Positions 1 through 5,474 of a DNA stretch of 5,497 nt are shown in pieces. The stretch comes from Christensenella sp. UBA3792. Lineage in GTDB: Bacteria; Bacillota; Clostridia; Christensenellales; CAG-138. Positions within the stretch are counted from its first letter, which is position 1; every line of letters starts with the position of its first letter. The notes beneath the pieces are model-generated. The model saw nothing but the letters and a program-made list of their open reading frames with translations, made no database searches and had not been told where the DNA came from. The translations under genes and the position numbers were made by a program. The DNA lies in contig DFEW01000049.1 of assembly GCA_002369195.1 (NCBI GenBank), positions 6,456-11,952 on the forward strand. Reading direction: 5' to 3'.

Positions 1-3
1 GAA

Positions 4-118
4 TACCGTATCCGATACGGTAACGAAGAATAAAAAAATACCGTATACGGTACAGAACGAAGAATTGATATATACCGTATACGTTAATATAAATAGTATA
101 CTTTGTATCGTATCCGTT
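4..118. repeat. Array of palindromic repeat units, ~34 bp period
   Basis: Four related units begin at 4, 39, 73 and 106, so spacing is 35, 34 and 33 bp. Unit 1 (4-22) has 8-bp arms TACCGTAT/ATACGGTA around CCG. Unit 2 (39-52) is the perfect 14-bp palindrome TACCGTATACGGTA. Unit 3 (73-86) is the same with one mismatch at 84. Unit 4 (106-118) matches the left part of unit 1 at 11 of 13 bases. The linker AACGAAGAAT follows units 1 and 2 (22-31 and 56-65). A partial copy of the start of the array recurs at 121-134 (12 of 14 bases match 1-14), and a small palindrome AGTATACT lies at 95-102. The whole stretch is AT-rich compared with the rest of the window. Dyads of this size and repetition are typical of operators for dimeric helix-turn-helix repressors (TetR or MarR type). 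An iteron-like or recombinase-binding array is an alternative. The protein that binds it is not in this window. Confidence 0.75.
65..93 (+). promoter_or_regulatory. Rightward sigma-A-type promoter with operator in its spacer
   Basis: The -35 element TTGATA (65-70) and the -10 element TATAAA (88-93) each match consensus at 5 of 6 positions and are separated by exactly 17 bp. The third palindromic unit (73-86) fills the spacer, and AGTATACT (95-102) covers the expected start point near 100. This is a classic arrangement for a repressor that blocks RNA polymerase. What it would express is unclear: no plus-strand gene follows until 1363, and the transcript would first run antisense to the minus-strand hydrolase gene. 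It may drive a short RNA, or be left over from a rearrangement. The box matches are seen in sequence; activity is inferred. Confidence 0.5.
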
Positions 119-175
119 GGGAATACCGGAACCGTTCAAAGCGGACAACGATTGTCAATCTTTTCTTTCAAGCGG

Positions 176-207
176 AAAAGAAAAACCGCATCCGGTATGA
201 ATGCGGT
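176..207 (-). terminator. Rho-independent terminator of the DUF2974 hydrolase gene
   Basis: Read on the minus strand, ACCGCATTC (199-207) pairs with GGATGCGGT (185-193) around a 5-base loop. This gives a 9-bp stem with one G-T wobble, followed directly by a U-rich run (TTTTTCTTTT, 176-185; its last-listed base overlaps the stem end). It starts only 6 bases past the stop codon at 214-216. On the plus strand the hairpin lacks a trailing T-run, so it should stop only leftward transcription. Confidence 0.85.
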
Positions 208-213
208 CGAGCA

Positions 214-1305
214 TCAGCGTTTCACGCCGTAGTAGGTTGTGGTGATGCGCAGCATGCGGATCACGAATGGGAACACCAGATCGCGCTGTTCCTTGGGCAG
301 CTTAAAGATGGCGCCGATGATGTGCGGAACGGTCTTGTTCCGCTGTCTCCAGATATCGGTCAGCGACTGATAGCCGCTCTCGCTCGCGACGCGGAACACG
401 GTGTCCATCGACAGGCGGCGCACGTCCTCCGGCGTCTCCGAAAGGATGGTCATGAACGCCTCGTGGAACTGCTTCGCGCCTTCCGCGAAGTCCGGCTCCC
501 GCAAGAACCGGTTGCCCTCGACAATCCAGCGGTTGCTGTAATGCTGGTACAGCCCGCGCCGCGTACCGCGCGTGACCACGTAGTTGTCGATGTTGTTCAG
601 CATGCGCGAAACCGCCGAGTAGCGCGGCGCGATCAGCAGGCAGCGGTCCGCAATCGATGCGTAGCGCTCGGAGGACAGAAAGTCGTCGCGAAAGCCCGGT
701 CCGTCGAAGTCGTAGACCGCTTTGAGCCGTTCCGGCGCGTCGCACATGGCGGGCGCGTACACCGCGAGATGCCCGCCCTTCGAGAAGCCGCACATCGTGA
801 ATCGCCCGCTGCGCTTCCCCAAAAGCTCGTTGAGGTAATCGACGGACGTTTTCTGTCCCGCGATATGCCCGTTGACCGCGAGGTTCAGGTCCTCCTTCCA
901 GCCGAGCAGGGTGTCGTCGGTGCCCGCGATCGCCACGATCATGTCGCCGTCCGGCGTTTCGAGCGTGACCGCCGAGAACTGCTCCTCATCCTCGAGCGAC
1001 CACTTGTAGCGGTAGCCGTAGATCTTCAGATCGCGGTAGCGCGGCGCATCCTCCATCGAAAGGAAGATGTCGATGAAATCGCGCGGGATGAACAGCCCCG
1101 GCGGGTTCGGGTCGCCGTGCAGCTTGACCCGGTACAGCGCGACCGCCTCGCCGATGCTGCGATCCTCCTTCGTAAAGCCGGTGCCGACCGCGCCTTCCAA
1201 AGCAAGGTACGGAAGCGAAGCAAACGCGAGCATGTCGACCTCGTTGTAGGGTTCGACCGCGCTCGTCACGCGCGCATTGGCGCGCACATAATCCATCAGA
1301 TACAT
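214..1305 (-). CDS. Mbeg1-like (DUF2974) alpha/beta hydrolase
   Basis: A 363-residue protein with the hallmarks of the DUF2974/Mbeg1-like family, predicted lipase-like serine hydrolases common in Firmicutes; physiological substrates are generally unknown. A family-typical stretch AGTDDTLLGWKEDLN lies at about residues 127-141. The nucleophile elbow GFSKGG (173-178) gives candidate serine S175. The block DFDGPGF (199-205) follows, with D201 a possible acid. GLYQHYSNRW (251-260) supplies H255 as candidate base, matching the family's usual QH position. There is no signal peptide or clear membrane helix, so it is probably cytoplasmic. The ATG at 1303-1305 is preceded by AAGGAG four bases upstream, which fixes the start. 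The gene is monocistronic here: divergent from the RluA-type gene and closed by its own terminator. It looks full length and intact. The family is assigned with confidence; catalytic residues by position only. Confidence 0.85.
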   Translation of the reverse strand: MYLMDYVRANARVTSAVEPYNEVDMLAFASLPYLALEGAVGTGFTKEDRSIGEAVALYRVKLHGDPNPPGLFIPRDFIDIFLSMEDAPRYRDLKIYGYRYKWSLEDEEQFSAVTLETPDGDMIVAIAGTDDTLLGWKEDLNLAVNGHIAGQKTSVDYLNELLGKRSGRFTMCGFSKGGHLAVYAPAMCDAPERLKAVYDFDGPGFRDDFLSSERYASIADRCLLIAPRYSAVSRMLNNIDNYVVTRGTRRGLYQHYSNRWIVEGNRFLREPDFAEGAKQFHEAFMTILSETPEDVRRLSMDTVFRVASESGYQSLTDIWRQRNKTVPHIIGAIFKLPKEQRDLVFPFVIRMLRITTTYYGVKR

Positions 1306-1309
1306 AAAA

Positions 1310-1315
1310 CTCCTT
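1310..1315 (-). promoter_or_regulatory. Ribosome binding site of the DUF2974 hydrolase gene
   Basis: On the minus strand AAGGAG is followed by TTTT and then ATG at 1305. It is a near-perfect Shine-Dalgarno with a slightly short spacer. It contrasts with the divergent gene, which has none. Confidence 0.85.
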
Positions 1316-1327
1316 GCGACCGCCGCA

Positions 1328-1356
1328 TTGTCAAAGAAAGGACGATCTGTTATACT
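1328..1356 (+). promoter_or_regulatory. Promoter of the RluA-family gene, apparently leaderless
   Basis: The -35 element TTGTCA (1328-1333) and the -10 element TATACT (1351-1356) each match consensus at 5 of 6 bases. They are separated by exactly 17 bp, and TG at 1348-1349 adds an extended -10. Only six bases (GAATCC) separate the -10 box from the ATG at 1363, so transcription should begin at or within a base or two of the start codon. Boxes and spacing are seen directly; promoter activity is inferred. Confidence 0.7.
1349..1354 (-). promoter_or_regulatory. Candidate -10 box for the DUF2974 hydrolase gene
   Basis: On the minus strand TATAAC (5 of 6 to consensus) overlaps the plus-strand -10 box at 1351-1356. 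It would start leftward transcripts near 1342, giving a leader of about 37 bases that includes the ribosome binding site. The matching -35 region (about 1370-1377) is poor. The consensus TTGACA on the minus strand at 1329-1334 has no usable -10 box downstream and lies too close to the ribosome binding site to serve this gene. Confidence 0.35.
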
Positions 1357-1362
1357 GAATCC

Positions 1363-2238
1363 ATGCAGTTTCTAACGCTTACCGTCTCAACCGCATATGA
1401 AGGACGCACCGTTGCGTCCGTATTGAAAGCCGCGTTCTACGTGTCCGACACGTACTTGAGGCGCTTAAAAACGCGCCCCGGCTCCGTGTGCTTAAACGGC
1501 GCGCCGGTCTACGTTGTGGAGCGCGTGCACGCGGGCGATACGGTCTCGTTCGACCCGTCCGACGGCGCGCGCTATGCGTTGAAGCCGATCCCCCATCCGC
1601 TTGCGACCGTCTATTCGGACGCGTACCTGACGGTGATCGACAAGCCGAAAAACCTGTCCGTGCATCCCGCGCGCGATCCGGACGAGCCGACCGTGGAGAA
1701 CGCGCTTCGCGCCGTCTATGCCGACGACGAGAATCCGCATCCGGTGAGCCGCCTCGACAAGGGCACGACCGGTCTCATGGCGATCGCAAAGAGCGGGTAC
1801 ATCCACGCGTGCATGAAGCTGCAGCAGGCGGACGGACGCTATCAAAAGCGATACGCGGCGATTCTCTGCGGCGTACCGCAGCGGTCGCATTTCTTTGTCG
1901 ACACGCCGATCGGACCCAAAAGCGGCTCGACCTATGAACGCGAAGTGCGAAGCGACGGCGCACCCGCCCTGAGCGAATGCACGGTGCTTGCGGTGCGCGA
2001 CGGACTCTCGCTCTGCACGCTCGTGCCGCACACCGGACGCACGCATCAGCTTCGCGTGCACATGGCGTACGCGGGCTTTCCGCTGCTGGGCGACTGGCTG
2101 TACGGAACGCGAACCGATGCGGTCGACCGCCCGCTGCTGCACGCCCAATCGCTTTGCTTCGAACATCCGGTCACGCACGAACGGCTCTCGCTGTCCGCGC
2201 CGCTGCCCGATGATTTTCGGGCTTATTTCCCGAGATAA
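1363..2238 (+). CDS. RluA-family RNA pseudouridine synthase
   Basis: A 291-residue protein of the RluA family, which isomerises specific uridines in rRNA or tRNA to pseudouridine in the cytoplasm. An S4-like RNA-binding region occupies roughly residues 12-65 (including LRRLKTRPGSVCLNG). The catalytic domain begins at about 82. The family block VIDKPKNLSVHP is at 91-102, and the catalytic motif SRLDKGTTGL at 129-138 places the nucleophilic aspartate at D132. HTGRTHQLRVHM (223-234) and GFPLLGDWLYG (238-248) complete the active site. Length and motif order are normal for the family. The frame is open far upstream, but the ATG at 1363 is chosen because homology begins there and the promoter ends six bases before it. 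No Shine-Dalgarno sits at usable distance (AAAGGA at 1337-1342 is 20 bases away). The RluA/B/C/D specificity cannot be read from sequence alone, so no symbol is given. Confidence 0.93.
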   Translation: MQFLTLTVSTAYEGRTVASVLKAAFYVSDTYLRRLKTRPGSVCLNGAPVYVVERVHAGDTVSFDPSDGARYALKPIPHPLATVYSDAYLTVIDKPKNLSVHPARDPDEPTVENALRAVYADDENPHPVSRLDKGTTGLMAIAKSGYIHACMKLQQADGRYQKRYAAILCGVPQRSHFFVDTPIGPKSGSTYEREVRSDGAPALSECTVLAVRDGLSLCTLVPHTGRTHQLRVHMAYAGFPLLGDWLYGTRTDAVDRPLLHAQSLCFEHPVTHERLSLSAPLPDDFRAYFPR

Positions 2239-3152
2239 CGCTCCAGAAACGGCAGAATGCGCGCCAGATACCCGTCCGGATCGGTCGCATACGCTTCGCC
2301 GTGCTTCGCGCCGGGCACCGTCCAGCGCTCCTTGTTCGCCGCGCAGGCGTCGTACAGCTCGCCCATCATGCGGTACGGAACGACCTCGTCCGCGTCGCCG
2401 TGCACAAAATAGGTCGGCGTATGTGAGCGCTGCACCGCCTTCAAACAGTTCGCGCCGAGGTACCCGACGCCGGTGCGCAGGTAAGAAACAACATTGACGC
2501 AAAAGCGCGAGACCGGCAGCCAGCCGTGCGCGCCTTCGCGAAACAGTTCCGCCGCGCGCGTATACGCGCAGTCCGACACCGCGCATTTGACCGCGTCCGG
2601 CAATTCCTGCCCGCTCGCGAGCAGCACCGTCGCCGCACCCATCGAGACGCCCATCAGCGCGATGCGCCGGTCGCTCCCGAACCGTTCCAGTATCAGATCG
2701 ATCCAGTCGCGCAGATCGTCCTTTTCGCGCACGCCGTAGGTGACGTACGTTCCTTCGCTCTCATACAGCGCGCGCTGCGAGACCGCAAGGATCGCGTAAC
2801 CCGCCGCATACAGCGCTTCGAACACGCCGCCGAAGTCCCACCACGGCGCGCTTCTCCACCCGTGCACCAGAATGACCGTCCGCTTTGCGCCGCCGTTCGG
2901 ATACCAGTTCGCGCGAAGCGTCAGCCCGTCGCGCGCGCGCATCGAAAGCGCCTCGTGCGGATACGCCTGCATGTGATCATAGGTTTCTATGCGCATCCGA
3001 ACGGTCGGATCGTCGCTCTTTCTTGCGCCGTCGATGATCTCCTGCGCCTTGTCGCTGTTGCCCGCAAACACCATCTTGTGTATGACGAGCGATGCCGAAA
3101 CGAGCGTGGAGATCGGAACCGAGGCGATCAGCGCATACCAGTACCACTTCAT
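2223..3152 (-). CDS. Membrane-anchored alpha/beta hydrolase
   Basis: A 309-residue serine hydrolase of the alpha/beta fold, resembling the YqkD-like/peptidase S9-like hydrolases of Firmicutes. An N-terminal hydrophobic helix (about 4-29) probably anchors it in the membrane with no clear cleavage site. The fold's landmarks follow in order: oxyanion-hole region LVHGWR (95-100), nucleophile elbow GVSMG (168-172) with S170, acid block HGDADEVVP (251-259) with candidate D255, and AKHGEA (282-287) with H284. The triad is complete, so it is likely active; the substrate is unknown. The region usually written DQRAHGxSEG reads SQRALYESEG (125-134), an unusual variant. The ATG at 3152 is preferred because AAGGGGTGATC (3156-3166) lies just upstream. 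A GTG at 3161 is also in frame and would overlap the previous stop as GTGA. It is second in an operon with the Ig-like membrane protein and its last 16 bases overlap the convergent RluA-type gene. Confidence 0.85.
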   Translation of the reverse strand: MKWYWYALIASVPISTLVSASLVIHKMVFAGNSDKAQEIIDGARKSDDPTVRMRIETYDHMQAYPHEALSMRARDGLTLRANWYPNGGAKRTVILVHGWRSAPWWDFGGVFEALYAAGYAILAVSQRALYESEGTYVTYGVREKDDLRDWIDLILERFGSDRRIALMGVSMGAATVLLASGQELPDAVKCAVSDCAYTRAAELFREGAHGWLPVSRFCVNVVSYLRTGVGYLGANCLKAVQRSHTPTYFVHGDADEVVPYRMMGELYDACAANKERWTVPGAKHGEAYATDPDGYLARILPFLERYLGK

Positions 3153-3155
3153 CGC

Positions 3156-3166
3156 GATCACCCCTT
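3156..3166 (-). promoter_or_regulatory. Extended Shine-Dalgarno inside the end of the upstream gene
   Basis: On the minus strand AAGGGGTGATC precedes ATG (3152) by three bases. GGTGATC is exactly complementary to the 3' end of 16S rRNA, with GG wobble or near pairing before it. The motif includes the last codons and TGA stop (3158-3160) of the preceding gene. A ribosome ending there would sit on the next start region, which suggests translational coupling. It favours ATG 3152 over GTG 3161. Confidence 0.75.
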
Positions 3167-5368
3167 CATGCGCGTAAACGCCGTTTCCCGCACCGCACGC
3201 TTCGAAGGCGCCGGGATCGCTTGCGCAAGGCGCGGTGCGCGCGCCTCTCCCGCCTGCTCCCTCACGCGCGGCTCGACCGGCTTTTGCACCGGCGGCTTTT
3301 GTGCGGTCTGCGGCTTTGCGGGCTTCGGCTTTGCGGGCTGCGGCTTTGCAGGCTGCGGTTTTTGTGCGGGCTGTGCCTTTTGTACAGATTGCGGTTTTTT
3401 AGGCGGCTGCTTCTCCGCCTTCTTTTTGGGCGGTTCCGGCTCGACCGGAATGAAGCGGATGTCCTCGCGCACCGTCGCGGAAGCGGGGCGCACGACCGGC
3501 ACGATGCGCGTACCGGCAAACGCGTCGGCACCCGTCGGTTCAACCGGCTTTGTGCGCGTCACGACCGCCGCCGATGCGCCGTATTCGCGTAAATTCTCTC
3601 TGAGCTTTTCCTGATACGCCTGCTTGCGTTCGGCCGCTTCCTGCTCGGTCAACTCGCCGTAGCTGCGCATCTTGATCGGCACCGTGTACCCGAACTGCTC
3701 GGTCGGCACCTCACCGAATATCGGCTTTTCGACGCGCCGCTTGGTCGACTGTAGCGCGCTCTCCATGTTCTCCTCGAACTGCGCGGGCAGCTTCGCCTTG
3801 ATGCGCCGTTCGATCGCGTACAGCACGACGCAGATGATCGCGCAAACCAGCGCGACGATCGATACGATGATGCCCGCCGTGCGCAGAATGCCGCGGTATT
3901 TGACGTCAAGATCCTTAAAGAACGGATTGGTCGGATAGACGTAAACCGGCTCGTCGGTCTGGTCGGCAAGCTCCTTGAGCCGCGCAAGGTCCAGACGCAC
4001 CGTATCGGTCGTGCAGCGCTGCCCCGCGGGGTCGTAGGCGTCGACGCGGAACGACAGCTCCGGCACGCCGTCCAGCTGCAGCGAGGTCACGAAGTACGTC
4101 TCGCCGTTCTGCAGCTCGGTATAGCGCTGCAGCTCGCCGAACAGTCGCAGCTCGTTGAGCGTCGCGTTCTTCAGCAGCACCTTCGAGAAGTTGCGGATCT
4201 CGAACTGGATCGTCCCGCACAGCTTGCCGTTCTCGTCGTAATACGCGCGCTGCAGCACGACGTACAGACTGATGTTGACCGAATCGGACGCTACGTAGGG
4301 AATCGCCTCGTACTGGTTCGAATCGGTGATCGTGAAGGCCTGATCGAGCGAATCGACGCCGGTCAGATGGAATCGAATCTTGCGGATCGTGTCGGACGAA
4401 ATCGCGCTCGGCACGGTGTACAGCACGACCTTGCTCTGCTGCGGCGCGAGGTCGAACGGCTCGTCGATCTCGGTATTGATCTCGTCGAACACCTGAATGT
4501 CGGTAACCGCGCGGTTGCCATTGTTTCGCACGGTGACCGCGAATGTCATGCCGTCGCTCGTGGCGGGATACTGCTCGACCTCGATCGACAGATCGACGAC
4601 GACCGATTCGACGGTCAGCGCTTCTTCCGCGCGCGTCGTTTGCTCGCGCATACGCACGGTGTATTCGACGACGGGCGCGAAGGACATGTCCTCCTTGCCC
4701 ATCGTGTAGGTGACTTCGACGCTCTTGCGCTCGCCCGCGAACAAGTCGGACGAGGGCAGACCGATGCTCTGCATGCTCTGCTCGGGGTCGTAGAGCTTCA
4801 GCCCGCTCATGTCGAACTTGGTATCGTTATAGATCGTGTACGTCACAGTGAAGGTCTCGCCCGCGCGCACACGGGCGGCGCTCGTGCTTGCCGTCACGGA
4901 CAGCTCCGGCGGAATAAACCGCTCCACGCGCACCTGCGCATCCGTCTCGCGGTTGTGAACGATCGTCGTGGTCGCCCCGCTCTCCCCGTCAAGCACGAAC
5001 TCGGTCTCCGTCCATGAGAGCCGGTAGGTCACGGTCGTGTCCAGCTGCGCGTCCGAAACCGCGACGTCGGTGAGATGGAACTCCTTCGTCCCGCCTGCCA
5101 GCACCGTGATGTGCTCGTCGAGCGTCAGCACGCGGTCTTCATAGCCGCCGGACAGCTCCGCATGGTCGAGCGTGTAATCCTCGCTGCCGCTGTTGCGGAT
5201 CGTGAACAGCATGTCCGGAATCGTCCCGTCGCCCATCAGCTCGGGGTCCGGATCGATCAGGATCGTCATCGAGATCGGATGATCGGCGTCGGCAAACACG
5301 CCTGCAGGCGTCCATACGCCCGCAAGCAGCAATGCCGCTATGCAGATGAGAAGCATGCGTCGCTTCAT
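3158..5368 (-). CDS. Secreted Ig-like repeat membrane protein with basic proline-rich tail
   Basis: A 736-residue protein not assignable to a named family. Residues 1-26 form a signal peptide (MKRR, hydrophobic core, likely cleavage after VFA). About four beta-rich Ig-like modules follow, at roughly 32-137, 155-255, 258-348 and 362-460. They have CARDB/DUF11-like features such as VRNNGNRAVTDIQVFD in the third. A single membrane helix spans 498-519 and is followed by ERRIKAK, so the positive-inside rule puts residues 520-736 in the cytoplasm. That tail contains a charged, probably helical stretch (about 572-596) and a low-complexity Pro/Lys/Gln region (643-700), ending in a basic segment. The ATG at 5368 is chosen because GGGAGG sits four bases upstream and the signal peptide begins there; the frame stays open to 5407. 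No catalytic motif is seen. A role in the cell envelope (adhesion, scaffolding or sensing) is inference. It precedes and probably couples to the hydrolase gene. Confidence 0.8.
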   Translation of the reverse strand: MKRRMLLICIAALLLAGVWTPAGVFADADHPISMTILIDPDPELMGDGTIPDMLFTIRNSGSEDYTLDHAELSGGYEDRVLTLDEHITVLAGGTKEFHLTDVAVSDAQLDTTVTYRLSWTETEFVLDGESGATTTIVHNRETDAQVRVERFIPPELSVTASTSAARVRAGETFTVTYTIYNDTKFDMSGLKLYDPEQSMQSIGLPSSDLFAGERKSVEVTYTMGKEDMSFAPVVEYTVRMREQTTRAEEALTVESVVVDLSIEVEQYPATSDGMTFAVTVRNNGNRAVTDIQVFDEINTEIDEPFDLAPQQSKVVLYTVPSAISSDTIRKIRFHLTGVDSLDQAFTITDSNQYEAIPYVASDSVNISLYVVLQRAYYDENGKLCGTIQFEIRNFSKVLLKNATLNELRLFGELQRYTELQNGETYFVTSLQLDGVPELSFRVDAYDPAGQRCTTDTVRLDLARLKELADQTDEPVYVYPTNPFFKDLDVKYRGILRTAGIIVSIVALVCAIICVVLYAIERRIKAKLPAQFEENMESALQSTKRRVEKPIFGEVPTEQFGYTVPIKMRSYGELTEQEAAERKQAYQEKLRENLREYGASAAVVTRTKPVEPTGADAFAGTRIVPVVRPASATVREDIRFIPVEPEPPKKKAEKQPPKKPQSVQKAQPAQKPQPAKPQPAKPKPAKPQTAQKPPVQKPVEPRVREQAGEARAPRLAQAIPAPSKRAVRETAFTRMKG
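3311..3355. repeat. Three tandem 15-bp repeats within the proline-rich tail
   Basis: Units CGGCTTTGCGGGCTT, CGGCTTTGCGGGCTG and CGGCTTTGCAGGCTG lie end to end at 3311-3325, 3326-3340 and 3341-3355, with a degenerate fourth to 3373. On the minus strand they encode QPAKP, QPAKP and KPAKP (residues 672-686). Length is a multiple of three, so gain or loss of units keeps the frame. Near-identity at DNA level suggests recent slippage. Confidence 0.85.
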
Positions 5369-5372
5369 GGTT

Positions 5373-5378
5373 CCTCCC
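5373..5378 (-). promoter_or_regulatory. Ribosome binding site of the Ig-like membrane protein gene
   Basis: GGGAGG on the minus strand, followed by AACC and ATG at 5368. It decides this start over the ATG at 5407, which would add 13 residues before the signal peptide. No convincing -35/-10 pair was found between it and the window end. Confidence 0.8.
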
Positions 5379-5400
5379 GATGATTTGGTTTGAATGGGCC

Positions 5401-5453
5401 ACGACAACCCTTCCGTCTCGCTTCGCGAGCCACCCTCCCTTACACAGGGAGGG
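5401..5453 (-). repeat. Intergenic hairpin repeat, copy 1
   Basis: Two stem-loops lie side by side. CCCTCCCT (5433-5440) and AGGGAGGG (5446-5453) form a perfect 8-bp stem with loop TACAC. CTCGC (5417-5421) and GCGAG (5425-5429) form a 5-bp stem with loop TTC. Read leftward the element ends in GGGTTGTC (5403-5410). The combination of a CTCCCT/AGGGAG hairpin, a GCGAAGCG core and a GGGTTGT end resembles palindromic intergenic repeats I recall from clostridial genomes; that resemblance is from memory. It lies in the leader or promoter region of the Ig-like protein operon. No long T-run follows the stem in either direction, so it is not a standard terminator. Confidence 0.6.
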
Positions 5454-5474
5454 CATTGGTTGCGCGCACTTCAA

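Noticed and set aside
1..134. CRISPR array
   Set aside because: The spacing is regular, but the units are imperfect palindromes with shared or low-complexity linkers instead of unique spacers, and no cas gene is visible.
1329..1334. Consensus TTGACA on the minus strand as -35 box for the DUF2974 gene
   Set aside because: The sequence 17 bp downstream is AGTTTT, a poor -10 box that overlaps the ribosome binding site, leaving no room for a leader.
103..1362. Long plus-strand open frame in frame with the RluA-type gene, apparently extending it by 420 residues
   Set aside because: It lies antisense to the well-supported DUF2974 gene, has an Arg/Val/Ala/His-rich shadow composition and no domain. 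The promoter at 1328-1356 and the start of homology mark the true start at 1363. The open frame comes from GC bias at third positions.
2215..2235. Bidirectional terminator between the convergent genes
   Set aside because: The stem is only 7 bp with a wobble and a 7-base loop, and neither strand shows a U-rich run after it.
1492..2586. Minus-strand open frame of 364 codons across the RluA-type gene
   Set aside because: Arg-rich shadow of the RluA-type gene and of the hydrolase end, with no motif and no ribosome binding site. The opposite strand encodes all catalytic motifs of a known family.
2526..3614. Plus-strand open frame of 362 codons with a Gly/Cys/Phe-rich repeat segment
   Set aside because: Antisense to the hydrolase and the Ig-like protein. 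The Cys/Gly/Phe repeat is only the reverse reading of the QPAKP repeats.
4367..5017. Plus-strand open frame of 216 codons inside the Ig-like gene
   Set aside because: Shadow composition (Arg, His, Val, Leu, Asp) with no recognisable domain and no ribosome binding site; the opposite strand has a coherent signal peptide to membrane helix architecture.
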